Shown here: positions 22,499-39,788 of the stretch, piece after piece
How positions within the stretch are numbered: position 1 is the stretch's first letter
Layout: every line of letters starts with the position of its first letter
Origin: Agaricus subrufescens
Taxonomy: Eukaryota > Basidiomycota > Agaricomycetes > Agaricales > Agaricaceae
NCBI GenBank assembly: GCA_029945375.1
Contig: CM057069.1
Location: 248,001 to 312,000, forward strand
Direction: 5' to 3'
DNA length: 64,000 nucleotides
Notes under the pieces: model-generated
What the model saw: only the letters and a program-made list of their open reading frames with translations
Told to the model about the DNA's origin: nothing
Databases searched by the model: none
Made by a program: the position numbers and the translations under genes

Positions 22499-23570
22499 AG
22501 GAACCTACGATCATTTCACATATCACGAAGCTCAACCTACTGCCGCGCAGCGTGATGCTTGGTATAAAGCTACCCATACACTCTTGTATACCGACAACAA
22601 TTGCAGTTCTTCAATTCTTCCCCCCGCTATACAGGACTTCTATTCCATTGATTTGTTCACAGAGAACAATGGGAAATCCTTCTGTGTTCTATACGAACGG
22701 ACTGTCGATCTGTGTAGCGAGCTTTATGAAAAGGGCTGGGGGTTCGCAATGGTACCAGCATCACGTGCCGGAGTGTCACGGCTCGTCCATATCTCTGCTC
22801 CCCATCCTTTCTTCGATGGAGAGACGACCGTCGAAGCAGCCCAGATCTTCCAAGAGACAGGATCTAAAAGTCTTCTCGTCCCTGGCCGAATGAGAAACGC
22901 GTTCTATGCACCATCACCATGTGTTCAACCCGGCTCCAACTCGTCAATCTACTATATAACCGATCCAGCACACAACGATGTAAGTAGAACCATCCTCAGC
23001 TGTTCTGCCCCTGGCGTTGACCTACGTACTCTTCAAGTTGGAACCTTTTTTTGATGCGAGCATTGCAGTATGGGACTGGCAGAATCAACATGGTGGTTGC
23101 CCTTCGTCCTCGTGCGCGTTCATACAGTTACATGGAAAGGCCGAAAAAACTTGTTCTAGGGACACAATCTTCCTTTCCACGGGTCTTCGTAGGCGTTTCA
23201 CTATCCCTTGAAAGACTTGTACTCATTCAAACTCCTAGCTCGGGGTGGTTGGTATACCGACAACGTAGATCGACCTATCAAACGCCTTCAAAAACAACTT
23301 ATCCATGCTTTCGACGCTGCCAATATCCCTGTCAAAATATCGCTTCCATCTGACAGTAGTTGCATTTTGACAGCAACAAAAAACGTTGTTGGAAGATACA
23401 TAAATACTTACCCTTCCACATCATATGACGTTTGTCGGCGAAGTGCAAGCCCTGATACCACACAGGGCGCATTCATACATGCCGAACAGAATGCATTGGC
23501 GAGAAGTGATAAGTCGCGGGAAGCTTGGGTATATGCTTTGAACAATACTTTCATGACTGTGGACGTATAG
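22335..23570 (+). CDS. Predicted secreted protein of unknown function, three exons
   Basis: Exons to 22979, 23038-23188 and 23239-23570 join in phase (introns 58 and 50 bp) to about 375 aa. The N-terminal region (LLLSLLFAPSASPS) looks like a signal peptide, but no in-frame ATG precedes it; the true start is probably an upstream exon I cannot fix. The mature part has many Cys and conserved-looking blocks: SRLVHISAPHPFFDGETT, KSLLVPGRMRNAF, YYITDPAHND, EPFFDASIAVWDWQ, FIQLHGKAEKTCSRD and TDNVDRPIKRLQKQL. Clustered His and Asp residues (HISAPHPFFD, DPAHND, LHGKA) suggest a metal-dependent hydrolase-like site. That is inference and no family name is secure. It is the first gene right of the hAT element. 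Confidence 0.68.
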
Positions 23571-23799
23571 GTGTCGTATCTTCGAAACCCGGTGCACCTG
23601 TCATTAATCTTTCTGGTAGTTGCGTATGTTGTCAGATGTAATCAATGGATACGGCTCCGACTTCTAAACTATGAAAAATTATCAGATACATCCGCAGTCA
23701 AAACATGACTGCTCCTTCGTGAATCCGAAATACCTGTGCAGCTGTTGGCTGGGTCGAAGGTTGGGAACGCCATAGGCTGCTATCATTGAGTGATGGTGA

Positions 23800-24690
23800 T
23801 CGGTGTGGCTACTATCGATGCATTCCCACATAGGACTCTTCCCGGTCATTCATGGGCACTCGTGACCTCGCAAGTGCGCAATCCGATTCAGGACTAGCCA
23901 AATGAATGGGAGTAGTAAAATTCCTTTCATTACTAAAGCATATTAAGTCGCACAATCGCCTTATTAACTTTTTATGACAGATGCAAACGAACCCCAGACG
24001 CATGTTGTGATGGCGCAGGGTCTGCAGTGCCTTTCCTTAAATTGGTTGATAACATTCTGGCTGGGCTAATCCAGCCAATTCAACTCAAACAGCAGCAGGA
24101 CTATGGAACTGTTGTTTTCCAAGTTTCACCTCGCCGCACTACTGAAGTTCATAAAAGGGTTGGTAGATCTGAGGGAAAGCTGCAGACGTCAATGGACCGA
24201 GGAGCGTGCGCGCACTTTCATCTGCGGTTTATTAGCGAGTGATTGACAAGAACTCGATGAACAGAACAATGCTTACCCTGTGCGTTCCTGCTCGCAGAAC
24301 ACACCCGCTGGTTTAGCAGAATAATCAAGGATGTTCTTCCGACACCCGTGATCGGTTCTATTCACACGGATACGCTCAAGATACTCAAGCATACTGGATG
24401 GAGCTTGTCCGTAACTACGATCCCACTATCCTCGTGCCTGACTCAACAGGAGAGTGGCTATTCTTCACCTTATCTCCCAGTTCCCTCGAGTAAAAATATA
24501 GCTTTCGAGTCGGAAATGTTCTATGGAACGATCTCCGCTAGTTAACCTTCATTGAGCCGTATGATCTATTATTGACTCGCTGATGAATCGATAAACCTTC
24601 TGGCAATATCCTCATATTTATACTTTTACCCATCCTGGAACTTACGAAGTCATCGCTTTCTATTTCTGATCTGAGACCTCCAGCTCTTAG
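23800..24690 (+). pseudogene. Flavin monooxygenase remnant A
   Basis: Decayed copy of the intact monooxygenase at 28364-30788. It keeps pieces of the upstream region (ATTCCCACATA near 23821), the start and FAD-binding exon region (23990-24150), the CSSDT-type exon (24333-24420, with QAYWMELVRNYDP) and a fragment around GAGTCGGAAATGTT. Large internal blocks are deleted, including the dinucleotide-binding centre, and stops interrupt it. Remnant B carries the same deletions. Confidence 0.7.
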
Positions 24691-24837
24691 ATCACACGTG
24701 AGTGACTCAGCGTGACGGGTGGGTGGGAGCCTGATATTCCAGTCGAGAATCCGACTTCTACTTACTACCCATCATATGGACTCAACTTCTGTTCTGTAAG
24801 GAGCCAAAGCTTCTTGAAAAGATTCAAGTTTTGCTCA

Positions 24838-25608
24838 ATGCGCTCGTATAGCAGTGAACCTGTTCGCAACGACGTGTTTTATCTGGACTATGATCCTATG
24901 GTTATTTTCTTGGTAAATCTCTGTCCCTGTCATGTTGATAGTTAGCGTTGTACATATGATACTGATGGATGCGAAGGTTGAAACGCAACTGTTCCGAGTT
25001 CATCGCCACTTTTTCATTCAAGGTTCAAGATTATTCCGGGACATGTTCAGTCTCACAGCCGAGGAAAACAGTACTACTGAGGGCTTATCTGATGAACGTC
25101 CCATTGTTCTTCAGGATGTTACAATACAACAATTCCAAACATTACTGCATTTCTTTTATGCGACGTAAAGTATTCTCACTTTTTATTGAAAGATGGCATG
25201 TTCAAACCTACATTCCTTCTGAACAGGACACTTTCCATATCAAACAAAACCACACCGGCGGAAGTTCTTGCGTACAAACTGCATGAGAAACTCGATCTTC
25301 TTCACATAGCCCACCGATTTGCCTTTGATGAAGTCTTTGATTATATACGTCGGCAAATTGATCCTGGCGAAATGCCCGTTGTGCAGAGGATCCGCCTTGC
25401 TGACAAGTTTCGCCTGACCGAATGGCTCGACTCTGCATTTAAGGCCATTCTTGACCGCACTCCGGAAGAAAAGATGTCTGACGAAGAAGCTGACGCCCTC
25501 GGACTTAGCAGACTTGTCAAGCTCTTTGAAGAAAAGAATCATATGTATCACCAATTAAAACCCCGGAGTAGTGTTTCTAGGGTTTTCCGGAAAATACGTC
25601 AGGAATGA
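24838..25608 (+). CDS. BTB/POZ domain protein, copy 1 (214 aa)
   Basis: Three exons, 24838-24912, 24977-25164 and 25227-25608, join in phase. They read RNDVFYLDYDPMVIFL|VETQLFRVHRHFF, then LFRDMFSL and LQDVTIQQFQTLLHFFYAT. This is the standard fungal BTB core: interior positions, HRHFF and the LLHFFY helix. A helical C-terminal half follows (LLHIAHRFAFDEVFDYI, DKFRLTEWLDSAF, ALGLSRLVKLFEEK). Such proteins are protein-protein interaction modules, sometimes Cullin-3 adaptors; the partner here is unknown. Copy 2 at 27301-28018 has the same exon structure, with middle exons of exactly 188 bp in both. The start ATG is the first in frame after a stop. Confidence 0.85.
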
Positions 25609-25629
25609 TCTTTACTCGTCCGCATACGG

Positions 25630-26270
25630 AATGACGGAAGGCCCTGCCCTCGAAAAATTGCCAAGACTTACCCAATCGAGTGCGTCTCTGCTCGCAGAAC
25701 ACACCCACTGACTTAGCAGAATATTCAAGGATGTTCTTCCGACACCCGTGATCGATTCTATTCACACGGATACTCTCAAGATATTCAAGCATACTGAATA
25801 GAACTTTCCCGTAAATACGATCTTTATTCTCGTACTCGACTCAACAGGAATGAGTATTCTTCACCTTATCCCGCAGCTCCCTCTAATAAGAATGCAGCTT
25901 CCGAGTCGGAGATACCCTACTCAACTGTCTTTTCCCGGTAACCTTCATTGACCTATATGATTTGTAATTGACTCGCTGGTGAATCGATGAACCTTCTGGC
26001 AGCTTCCTTATATATATGCTCTTGCCCTTCTTGGAACTCGCGAAGTCGCCACTTTCAATTTCCGATCTAAAACCTCCGATAGGCTGTTTGGCGCACAACG
26101 CATTTGAATACTGATCATCAAAGAATGCTCTCGTGCATTCGACGAACGGATATTCTACCATTGATAACTTGTCAAAAGCCACACTGAAAAAAGTATCATG
26201 ATCGGCCTTGGAGGCTGCACAGGCCACTGGTATCGTGGGTATGTAGCAGTCGTCAACTTTTACATCCAGT
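25630..26270 (+). pseudogene. Flavin monooxygenase remnant B
   Basis: Broken copy of the monooxygenase, in the same position after BTB copy 1 as the intact gene holds after BTB copy 2. It shares with remnant A the CSSDT exon (25726-25800) followed by the same deletion and the GAGTCGGA block. It also keeps a late piece at 26195-26245 that parallels LGCHNWYRVGG of the intact gene. Stops occur throughout. Confidence 0.7.
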
Positions 26271-26430
26271 GATTAGATAGATCGGTTCTTCTGCTCAACT
26301 TGATAACGATTACGACAGATACAACATGAATGTCGGGAATGTTCTTCGACATTCGCCAATCGATAATCGTAGTCGACCACCTATCTATTAATCTCCGAAA
26401 GCCTAATATTATCCAAAATCGATGAACACG

Positions 26431-26438
26431 TTGCTCAT
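26431..26438. repeat. 8-bp target-site duplication of the MITE, left
   Basis: TTGCTCAT directly before the left MITE end, repeated at 27073-27080. Confidence 0.85.
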
Positions 26439-27072
26439 CGGGCTACAGCAAATATGAGGAGCCCGCGCGCGGACAAGGCCTACACACGGACTAACACACG
26501 GACACACGCGGACAAATGCGGACAAATACGAGGGGGTGCGAATGGATGAAGGTTAAATTATGAGCTAGAGGAGGGTCTAACATAGGCAGGGAGTGGGGGG
26601 AAGGGTTAATTTATTATACTAGAAGACGACAAGGGTGGTAGACCACTCAAATACTCAATAGATATAACTAATTAATGAGGATTGATGAAAACATGACGCG
26701 GGATCACGAGTGTACGACACGGACCAATGAGGACGCGAGGAGGGATCAGAGGATCAGACGCGGGCTCACGAGGGCTTGACGCGGGAGTATATAGATTAGA
26801 CAAGTAAGGCCACCATATTTGGGCAATAAATGGGAAGATTGAGGCCCTAATTTCATACATAAAGCAAGATAGAGCACAATAAAAATGATTCTATACGGAG
26901 GGGAGGATGCTTTTTAAATATTATAAGGTTTATGTTATTATAATCATGTGGGTTATTCTACTTGACGCGGACTAGACGCGGACTAGACGCGGAAAAAGAG
27001 GCTGACGCGGGCTCAACGCGGGAAAAAAGCCCGCGGCGGGCTCCGCGGGCCCCTCGTATTTCTGGTAGCCCG
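26439..27072. mobile_element. Non-autonomous MITE with 8-bp target duplication (634 bp)
   Basis: The ends are imperfect inverted repeats of about 29 bp. The left begins CGGGCTACAGCAAATATGAG, and the right end read backwards begins CGGGCTACCAGAAATACGAG; both then continue into GCCCGCG. The flanks carry the identical 8-mer TTGCTCAT. No protein is encoded. The interior is unusual: words of the type GACGCGG and GACACGG recur many times near both ends (26469-26530, 26693-26790 and 26973-27020) around an AT-rich middle. The 8-bp duplication suggests mobilisation by a hAT-type transposase, but the ends differ from those of the hAT element at 17399. Confidence 0.85.
27029..27050. other. GC-rich palindrome inside the MITE right end
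   Basis: GCCCGCGG at 27029-27036 pairs perfectly with CCGCGGGC at 27043-27050 over a 6-base loop. It may help form a subterminal hairpin. Confidence 0.75.
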
Positions 27073-27080
27073 TTGCTCAT
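27073..27080. repeat. 8-bp target-site duplication of the MITE, right
   Basis: TTGCTCAT, identical to 26431-26438. Confidence 0.85.
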
Positions 27081-27300
27081 CCCTGACGTGGAGGTGCTTG
27101 ATGTTGCAAGGAGAGTATTTTGAGATAATGATGCCCTTATCTTAAGGAGACGAAAGGGATACTTATATTCAGTTCAAGAATCCCCGGCTGTACTTACTAC
27201 CCTTCCCATGGACCCAGGCCCTGTATCGTAAGCCAGGATTTTCGAAGAAATAAAACCCTGATTAACAGGTCAATTGGATAGAAAACACGTTCGCGACAAC

Positions 27301-28018
27301 ATGTTTTATCTAGACCATGATCCCATGGTAACTTTCTTAGTAGGTTTTGGCTTTTGTCATGTTGATGATTCTATTATTGCACATCGAGCTAATAAATGTC
27401 AAAGGTCGAAAATCAATTATTCCGGGTCCATCGTCACTTTTTTACTCGAAGCTCAAAACTATTCCGAGACATGTTCAGTCTACCTGCCGAGAAAAGTAAC
27501 GCCACAGAGGGCGCATCTGATGAGCATCCGGTTGTGCTTCCTGATGTTACGGTCAAGCAATTTCGGGTGTTGTTGCGTTTTTTTTACGCGAAGTGAGTGC
27601 CCCCATTTTCTTTAATGCAAGGCTGACTTCAAATGGCCTTCCGGCTGAACATAGGACACCGACAGAAGTTCTCGCGTTCACAATTGAAGAGAAGCTCGCG
27701 CTCCTCAGTATTGCCCATCAATTTACCTTCGACGAGATATTCGAATACATGCTACTCCAAATTGATCCTACTGGAATTCCTGTACTAGACAGGATTCACC
27801 TTGCCGACAAATGCGGCCTGACAGAATGGTATTCCTCTGCCTTTGACACCCTTCTTGAACGTGGTCCGGAAAGCAAGATTTCCGATGATGAAGCTGTTGC
27901 CTTGGGTCTCAGCAGACTCCTCAAGCTCTATGAAGAGAAAAATTCCATGTATCACAAAAATCGAGAGGCTTATGACAAACTTCTATCAAGTCGTGTTAGT
28001 TACTGTTCTGACTATTAG
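27301..28018 (+). CDS. BTB/POZ domain protein, copy 2 (about 196 aa)
   Basis: Exons 27301-27339, 27405-27592 and 27655-28018 join in phase. They read MFYLDHDPMVTFL|VENQLFRVHRHFF, LFRDMFSLPAE, DVTVKQFRVLLRFFYAK|TPTEVLAFTIEEK, and then LADKCGLTEWYSSAF and GLSRLLKLYEEKNSMYH. It is a clear paralogue of the 24838-25608 gene, with introns in the same places. The frame is open upstream (DRKHVRDNM), so an upstream exon may add residues; 27301 is the first ATG. The duplication includes about 140 bp upstream (shared TACTTACTACCC blocks at 24762 and 27191). No stop or shift is seen, so both copies may be functional. Confidence 0.82.
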
Positions 28019-28363
28019 TTGTTGAGGCTTTGTATTATGGTTAAATTCAAATCAAGAACACTCTACTTTTAGGGGACACGAATCAGTGGGTACTAATTAG
28101 AGGCGCGAATCTTGTTCTCAAAAACGAAAATAAGTTGATGTTCTTCATAGGAGCAACTTCGAAGCAAGTGGTGCCGGCGACTAAAGTCCGGGTGTCCATC
28201 GATACATTCCCACATACGCTTCGTTTGTGGGTTGCAGTTCCCATCTGTTCCCATCAGTCCGCATGTCCGATGATTGACAGAATAGAAGCCACGGTTGAGG
28301 CAATGTGCATAAAGGTGTCGACTCATGATTGCTGAGCCACCTTGTCACCCCGCTCTTTAAAAA

Positions 28364-30788
28364 ATGCCTACTTCCACCAGCCCATCCCAGACACGTGTTG
28401 CAATCGTTGGTGCAGGGTCTGCATATCTTCTACGTTTGTACTTGATTTTACTCACGCGTTAGCACTTAATAGCACTGGTGGTCTCATTCTGGCGATCAAG
28501 CTCAAGCAGCAGCTGGGTTACGAAAATTTTACTGTTTGTTTTCGCGACTTTTCAGCTTCGCCACCTCAGCCTGCAATTAACGTCCGCTTAACGCCCCGTA
28601 GATCTATGAAAAGGCTGCAGAAGTCGGTGGAACATGGAGAGTGCGTGTTTTATTATTTCTGTGGTGTTTTTCGTGACTGGCTGACGAGTGCTCGATGAAC
28701 AGGACAATACATACCCCGTATGTCCCCGTATACAGAATACACTCACTAGCTTGTTGAGCAGTCTAATTAGGGGTGTTCTTCCGATACCCATATGGTATGG
28801 TTCTCCCTCTCCACAGACACCCATGACTGGTCACATTCGCACGGATATTCTCGTGATATTCAAGCCTACTGGGTAAAGCTCACCCGCAAGTATGATCTTT
28901 ATCCTCGCATCCGATTCAACACGAAAGTTACCGGCGCCACGTGGGACGACGTCGAAAAAGTCTATCGTATCGCTACGGAAGACGTTCTCACGGGGAGGAA
29001 AGACACTTTCGATACGGAAGTATTGATATCTGCCATTGGAATACTTGAAATCCCACAGTATCCCAGTATACCAGGACTAGAGTCGTTCAAGGGCGTAACG
29101 TGGCATTCTGCTGAGTGGAATCATGACCTAGACCTGAAGAACAAAAAGGTTGCTGTCATTGGAACTGGGGCTTCAGCGTATGCTGCATGATTTCTACTGA
29201 CTACGAGAACTCTGCTGACCCGGTCATTTCGCGCAGGACACAACTGGTACCGTGTATTTCAGAAGATTCTACAGTGCAAGTCACTCAGTTCTGTAGGACC
29301 CCGAGTTGGCTCCTCCCACCAGTACGTTTGTAGATCTGCTAGCTCGATCACTATATCGAGGTCTTTGAGTAGGTCCGCGTCGAGTATTCGAAGTTTCATC
29401 GCTGGTTTGTTCGTTATGTGCCTCTCGTACAGCGGCTCTCGCGTGCTTCTATTTATTTCATGGTAAGCGAGGTCATGTCCCGATCGTTATGCAGTCTCAC
29501 TAATAGATATGCTGTTCACTAGTCGGAAATGTTATATTGGACGATCTTCGCCGGTTACCCTATACTGAATCGTATGGTCACCAAGGTATGTGTTTGCCAT
29601 CTGCACAGATGCTACAATTTTTTAACAACATGAAAACAGTTATCGGAGGGATATATGAGATCAAAGGCTCCCGAGATGTACCTCGATCAGTTAATTCCCA
29701 AATATCGTGAGTTCCATGGACTGACAATTTCTGCATCTTCTCAAATTCAGTTGTCAGCAATGGGGTGTAAGCGTCTCTTGTTTGATACAGATTACCTCGC
29801 TGCCTTGCATCGACCTAACCTCACCTTGAACTCGGACGGGATCGAAAAGATTGTTGAGGACGGAATCGTCACTACTAAAGGTAAGTGTGAACTCATGCGC
29901 ACTCTCCGATTGTTCAATTTTCCCATCAGGCGACAAAAATCCTTTCGATATTATTATATATGCCACAGGCTTTATTACTGCAAGTAGACAGTATTCGCTT
30001 GCCTCGCTCCGCTCATTTTTAATATCACTTTATAGGACAGATTCCCTCTCCGAGTGGAAGGGACGGGAGGCACAATTCAAAATTATTTTGATCAGAAAGA
30101 CGGTCCACAAGCTTATCTGGGTGTCTCTTACCCCGAATTTCCAAACTTTTATACCATGCTTGGTTCGTTGTCCTCGCATTGCTCTCTCCAAGTCTAACGT
30201 CAGGAGAAAGGCCCGAATACCGCTAATGGCCATACCTCCATCATTTTTACAAATGAAACACAAGTATGTCCATCCTGAAATACCCATATAACCATGTTAA
30301 ACTTAGTCTCTCCCCTCGTCTTAGGCCAATTACATCATTCAACTCATTAAACCCATCATTCAACGCAAAGTCGTTACTGTAGAAGTCAAAACCCCAGCCA
30401 CCGACTTGTATAACGAGAAAATACAGAAACGGCTCACCAATTCCGTCTTCCTTGGCTGTCACAATTGGTATCGCGTTGGGGGAAACGGAAAAATAACAAA
30501 CGTCTTTCCTGGGTGCGCTTATCAATTTGTGACTTAGTTTCACAGTAGAAAATCCTAATTGTGACACACAATACCAGGTCTAATACATTGTGGTGGTCGT
30601 GGCTTCACAAACCAAATTGGGAACATTACACTGGCCTCGGGCTCGAGGAATGGGTCAAGAATGAACAAAAGCGGAGGAGGAAGAGAATCTTGATTCTAAC
30701 GTTAGCTGGGCTCGCGATTGCATTTGGGACTTTCTTTGCGGTTCGCAACCTTGAGATTTTCGAATATTTGCCAAGATGGCAGCTCTGA
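28364..30788 (+). CDS. FAD-dependent Baeyer-Villiger-type monooxygenase
   Basis: About 15 exons join in phase from the ATG at 28364. The FAD fold shows VAIVGAGTGGLILAIK, then EKAAEVGGTWRDNTYPG. The Baeyer-Villiger fingerprint FxGxxxHxxxW appears as FKGVTWHSAEWNHD. The NADPH site is VAVIGTGASATQ, and the late ATGF motif reads IIIYATGFIT. The C-terminus (ILILTLAGLAIAFGTFF) looks like a membrane anchor. It would use NADPH and oxygen to oxidise ketones or aldehydes; the substrate is unknown. One intron starts with GC (TTTATTACT|GCAAGT). The segment after NTYPG reads CSSDTHMVWFS instead of the more usual CDVP-type block; the two remnants share this. It is the only intact member of the local array and converges on the ABC transporter. 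Confidence 0.85.
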
Positions 30789-30939
30789 AAAGTGATCCGA
30801 ACTTTACGTATTGCTAGGTGTAGCTCGATCAGTGATAGAAGAGCAACAAAGGCTGTAGTATTTTCACTGTCCGTATCAAGCATTTCTAAATCAATAGCGA
30901 TACACATTTATCAGCACAGCAGTCGTCAATACCCATAAT

Positions 30940-37987
<7,048 letters not shown>

Positions 37988-38351
37988 GGCATGCTGTTCA
38001 ACGGCCGCCGAGGCCCAGGTCAGCTATGGCCGGCGAGCTCGATATAAGTTATCATTAGCACGAAGGACAACAAATCAATCAAAATTGGCCCAAAAGACGC
38101 GCAATGCCGTTCTTCGGCTGTTTGTTTGATTATGATATCATGATACCTTATATTGACAGGCAAAATGGTAGATCCAGAGCGCACAGATCTTGAGACCCTC
38201 CCGGTTCATGGGCAACATTGGGTAAAAAAAAACATGCTTTCTTCACAACACCACATTGAACACTACTATAGTAAATTGTTCATAATCGTAAAGATCTAGT
38301 CGGATCTTCTGGTAATAAAAAACCCCATAAGCTCAATAATGGGTCAGAAAG

Positions 38352-39521
38352 TCACCCTCTACCAACCCCGTTACCTTCGGGCTCCTCACGTTTCATTCCC
38401 ACCTGGTTCTGATCATCCAAAAGATACCCCCCTTTCACCCTCCTCAAATTCAAAAACTCATCCGTCATCCAAAACTTCGTCAAACTCAAATACACGCTCT
38501 GCCTATCATCTTCTCCAAGCGGCACACTGGGATCCAACCTAAAATCATACCACCCATTAACTCCCATAGCCCCCATCGCACACGCAACAACAAACCCAAC
38601 CGCAGGATTCCACCAAAAAACAAACCCCGTAAAAGCCACAAAAATGATGACATGCTCAAAAGCGTGATCCGCCCAGTGTGCGAATCGATAAATCCCAGAA
38701 AGGGGTTCGAGGTACCCCGAATGGAAAGTGATCGTATCCAACCCCTTCGGACAACCCACGATACTTCCTCCTACAGCGATGCACCAAGGAAGGAAGAAAA
38801 CCGTGCGAAGGATACCCATCACGACCATATTCATAGTCCACTTCCTGTCGGCTAACACTCGAAGAAGACCCAGAGACGGTTCGATATAGTCCTCGACCCT
38901 GAATTCGTCATCGTCGCTAAATTTGGAAATCTGCACAACGGATCAGACTCGCTTCTGACGTTGAAGCAAGACTGGTTATTGACCTCGCCTTTACGCATCT
39001 CAATAGATATATGCCTATTCGGCAAGTTATACATTCCCTTGTCAGACGTCAATAAATAATCAAGTGCAGCAATCGACACTTTTACCTTCGTCTTCGCATG
39101 CGTGACTTGAGGATCTTCAAATTCAGGCGACTGGGCTACGCTAGAGCCCGAAGTGGAAGATATCATCTTCGACGTAGCAGCTGGCTGGGCCTATATGGAC
39201 ATATATTGTCCACCCAAAACGACAAGACCGCCTTTGCTCACTCACCGAAACTACTCCAGTAATAACACCAGAACTCGACTCCTCACTCTTCCACCCCCTC
39301 TCCTTTCCACTTTCCGTAGCGTCATCTTCTACCACGTTACACTTGATAACCTCGTCAGCTGTCTTCAAATCCAACTGTCCTAGTAGAGGTAGAGTTCCTT
39401 CGTCTAGGGGCGTCGCCAACCCTGACGCGGCATTGCTCGACGTATTGTCAGTTTCTCCCGACCCGCTTCGTAGAATAAGACGTTCGTCAAATGTGGCACT
39501 AGGCGCTGGTGATAGATGCAT
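38352..39521 (-). CDS. Uncharacterised membrane protein (311 aa)
   Basis: Exons 39521-39246, 39166-39086 and 38930-38352 join in phase 0 (introns 79 and 155 bp). The N-terminal 120 residues are Ser/Glu-rich and likely cytosolic and disordered. The C-terminal exon has three or four hydrophobic spans: MNMVVMGILRTVFFLPWCIA, HVIIFVAFTGFVFWW and AVGFVVACAMGAMGV. These separate the conserved-looking phrases DYIEPSLGLLRVL, FAHWADHAFEHV and WYDFRLDPSVPLG. A charged tail ends the protein. I do not recognise a family. It lies upstream of the ABC transporter on the same strand, 365 bp away. Confidence 0.72.
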
Positions 39522-39788
39522 TTCTGCAATACAACGACAAGAATGGGTGGTATATTTGGAAGAGCGGAGAGGTTGGAAGAAAGGAAAGGCAACTTGACAC
39601 CTGCGCGTGTTGTGTCTCAGCCCAAGGCTCTCACCAGTCGCGACTAAAAATATTTTAATTCCTTAAAAAACTCGAAAGGTTTACTGAACGTAGAAACCCC
39701 GCTATCTAGCAGATATATTACGTGCTTATTTCGCCTGCCGATGAAAAAAAACAGACGCATCAACACCCAGCAATGAGTATAGGTTGAA

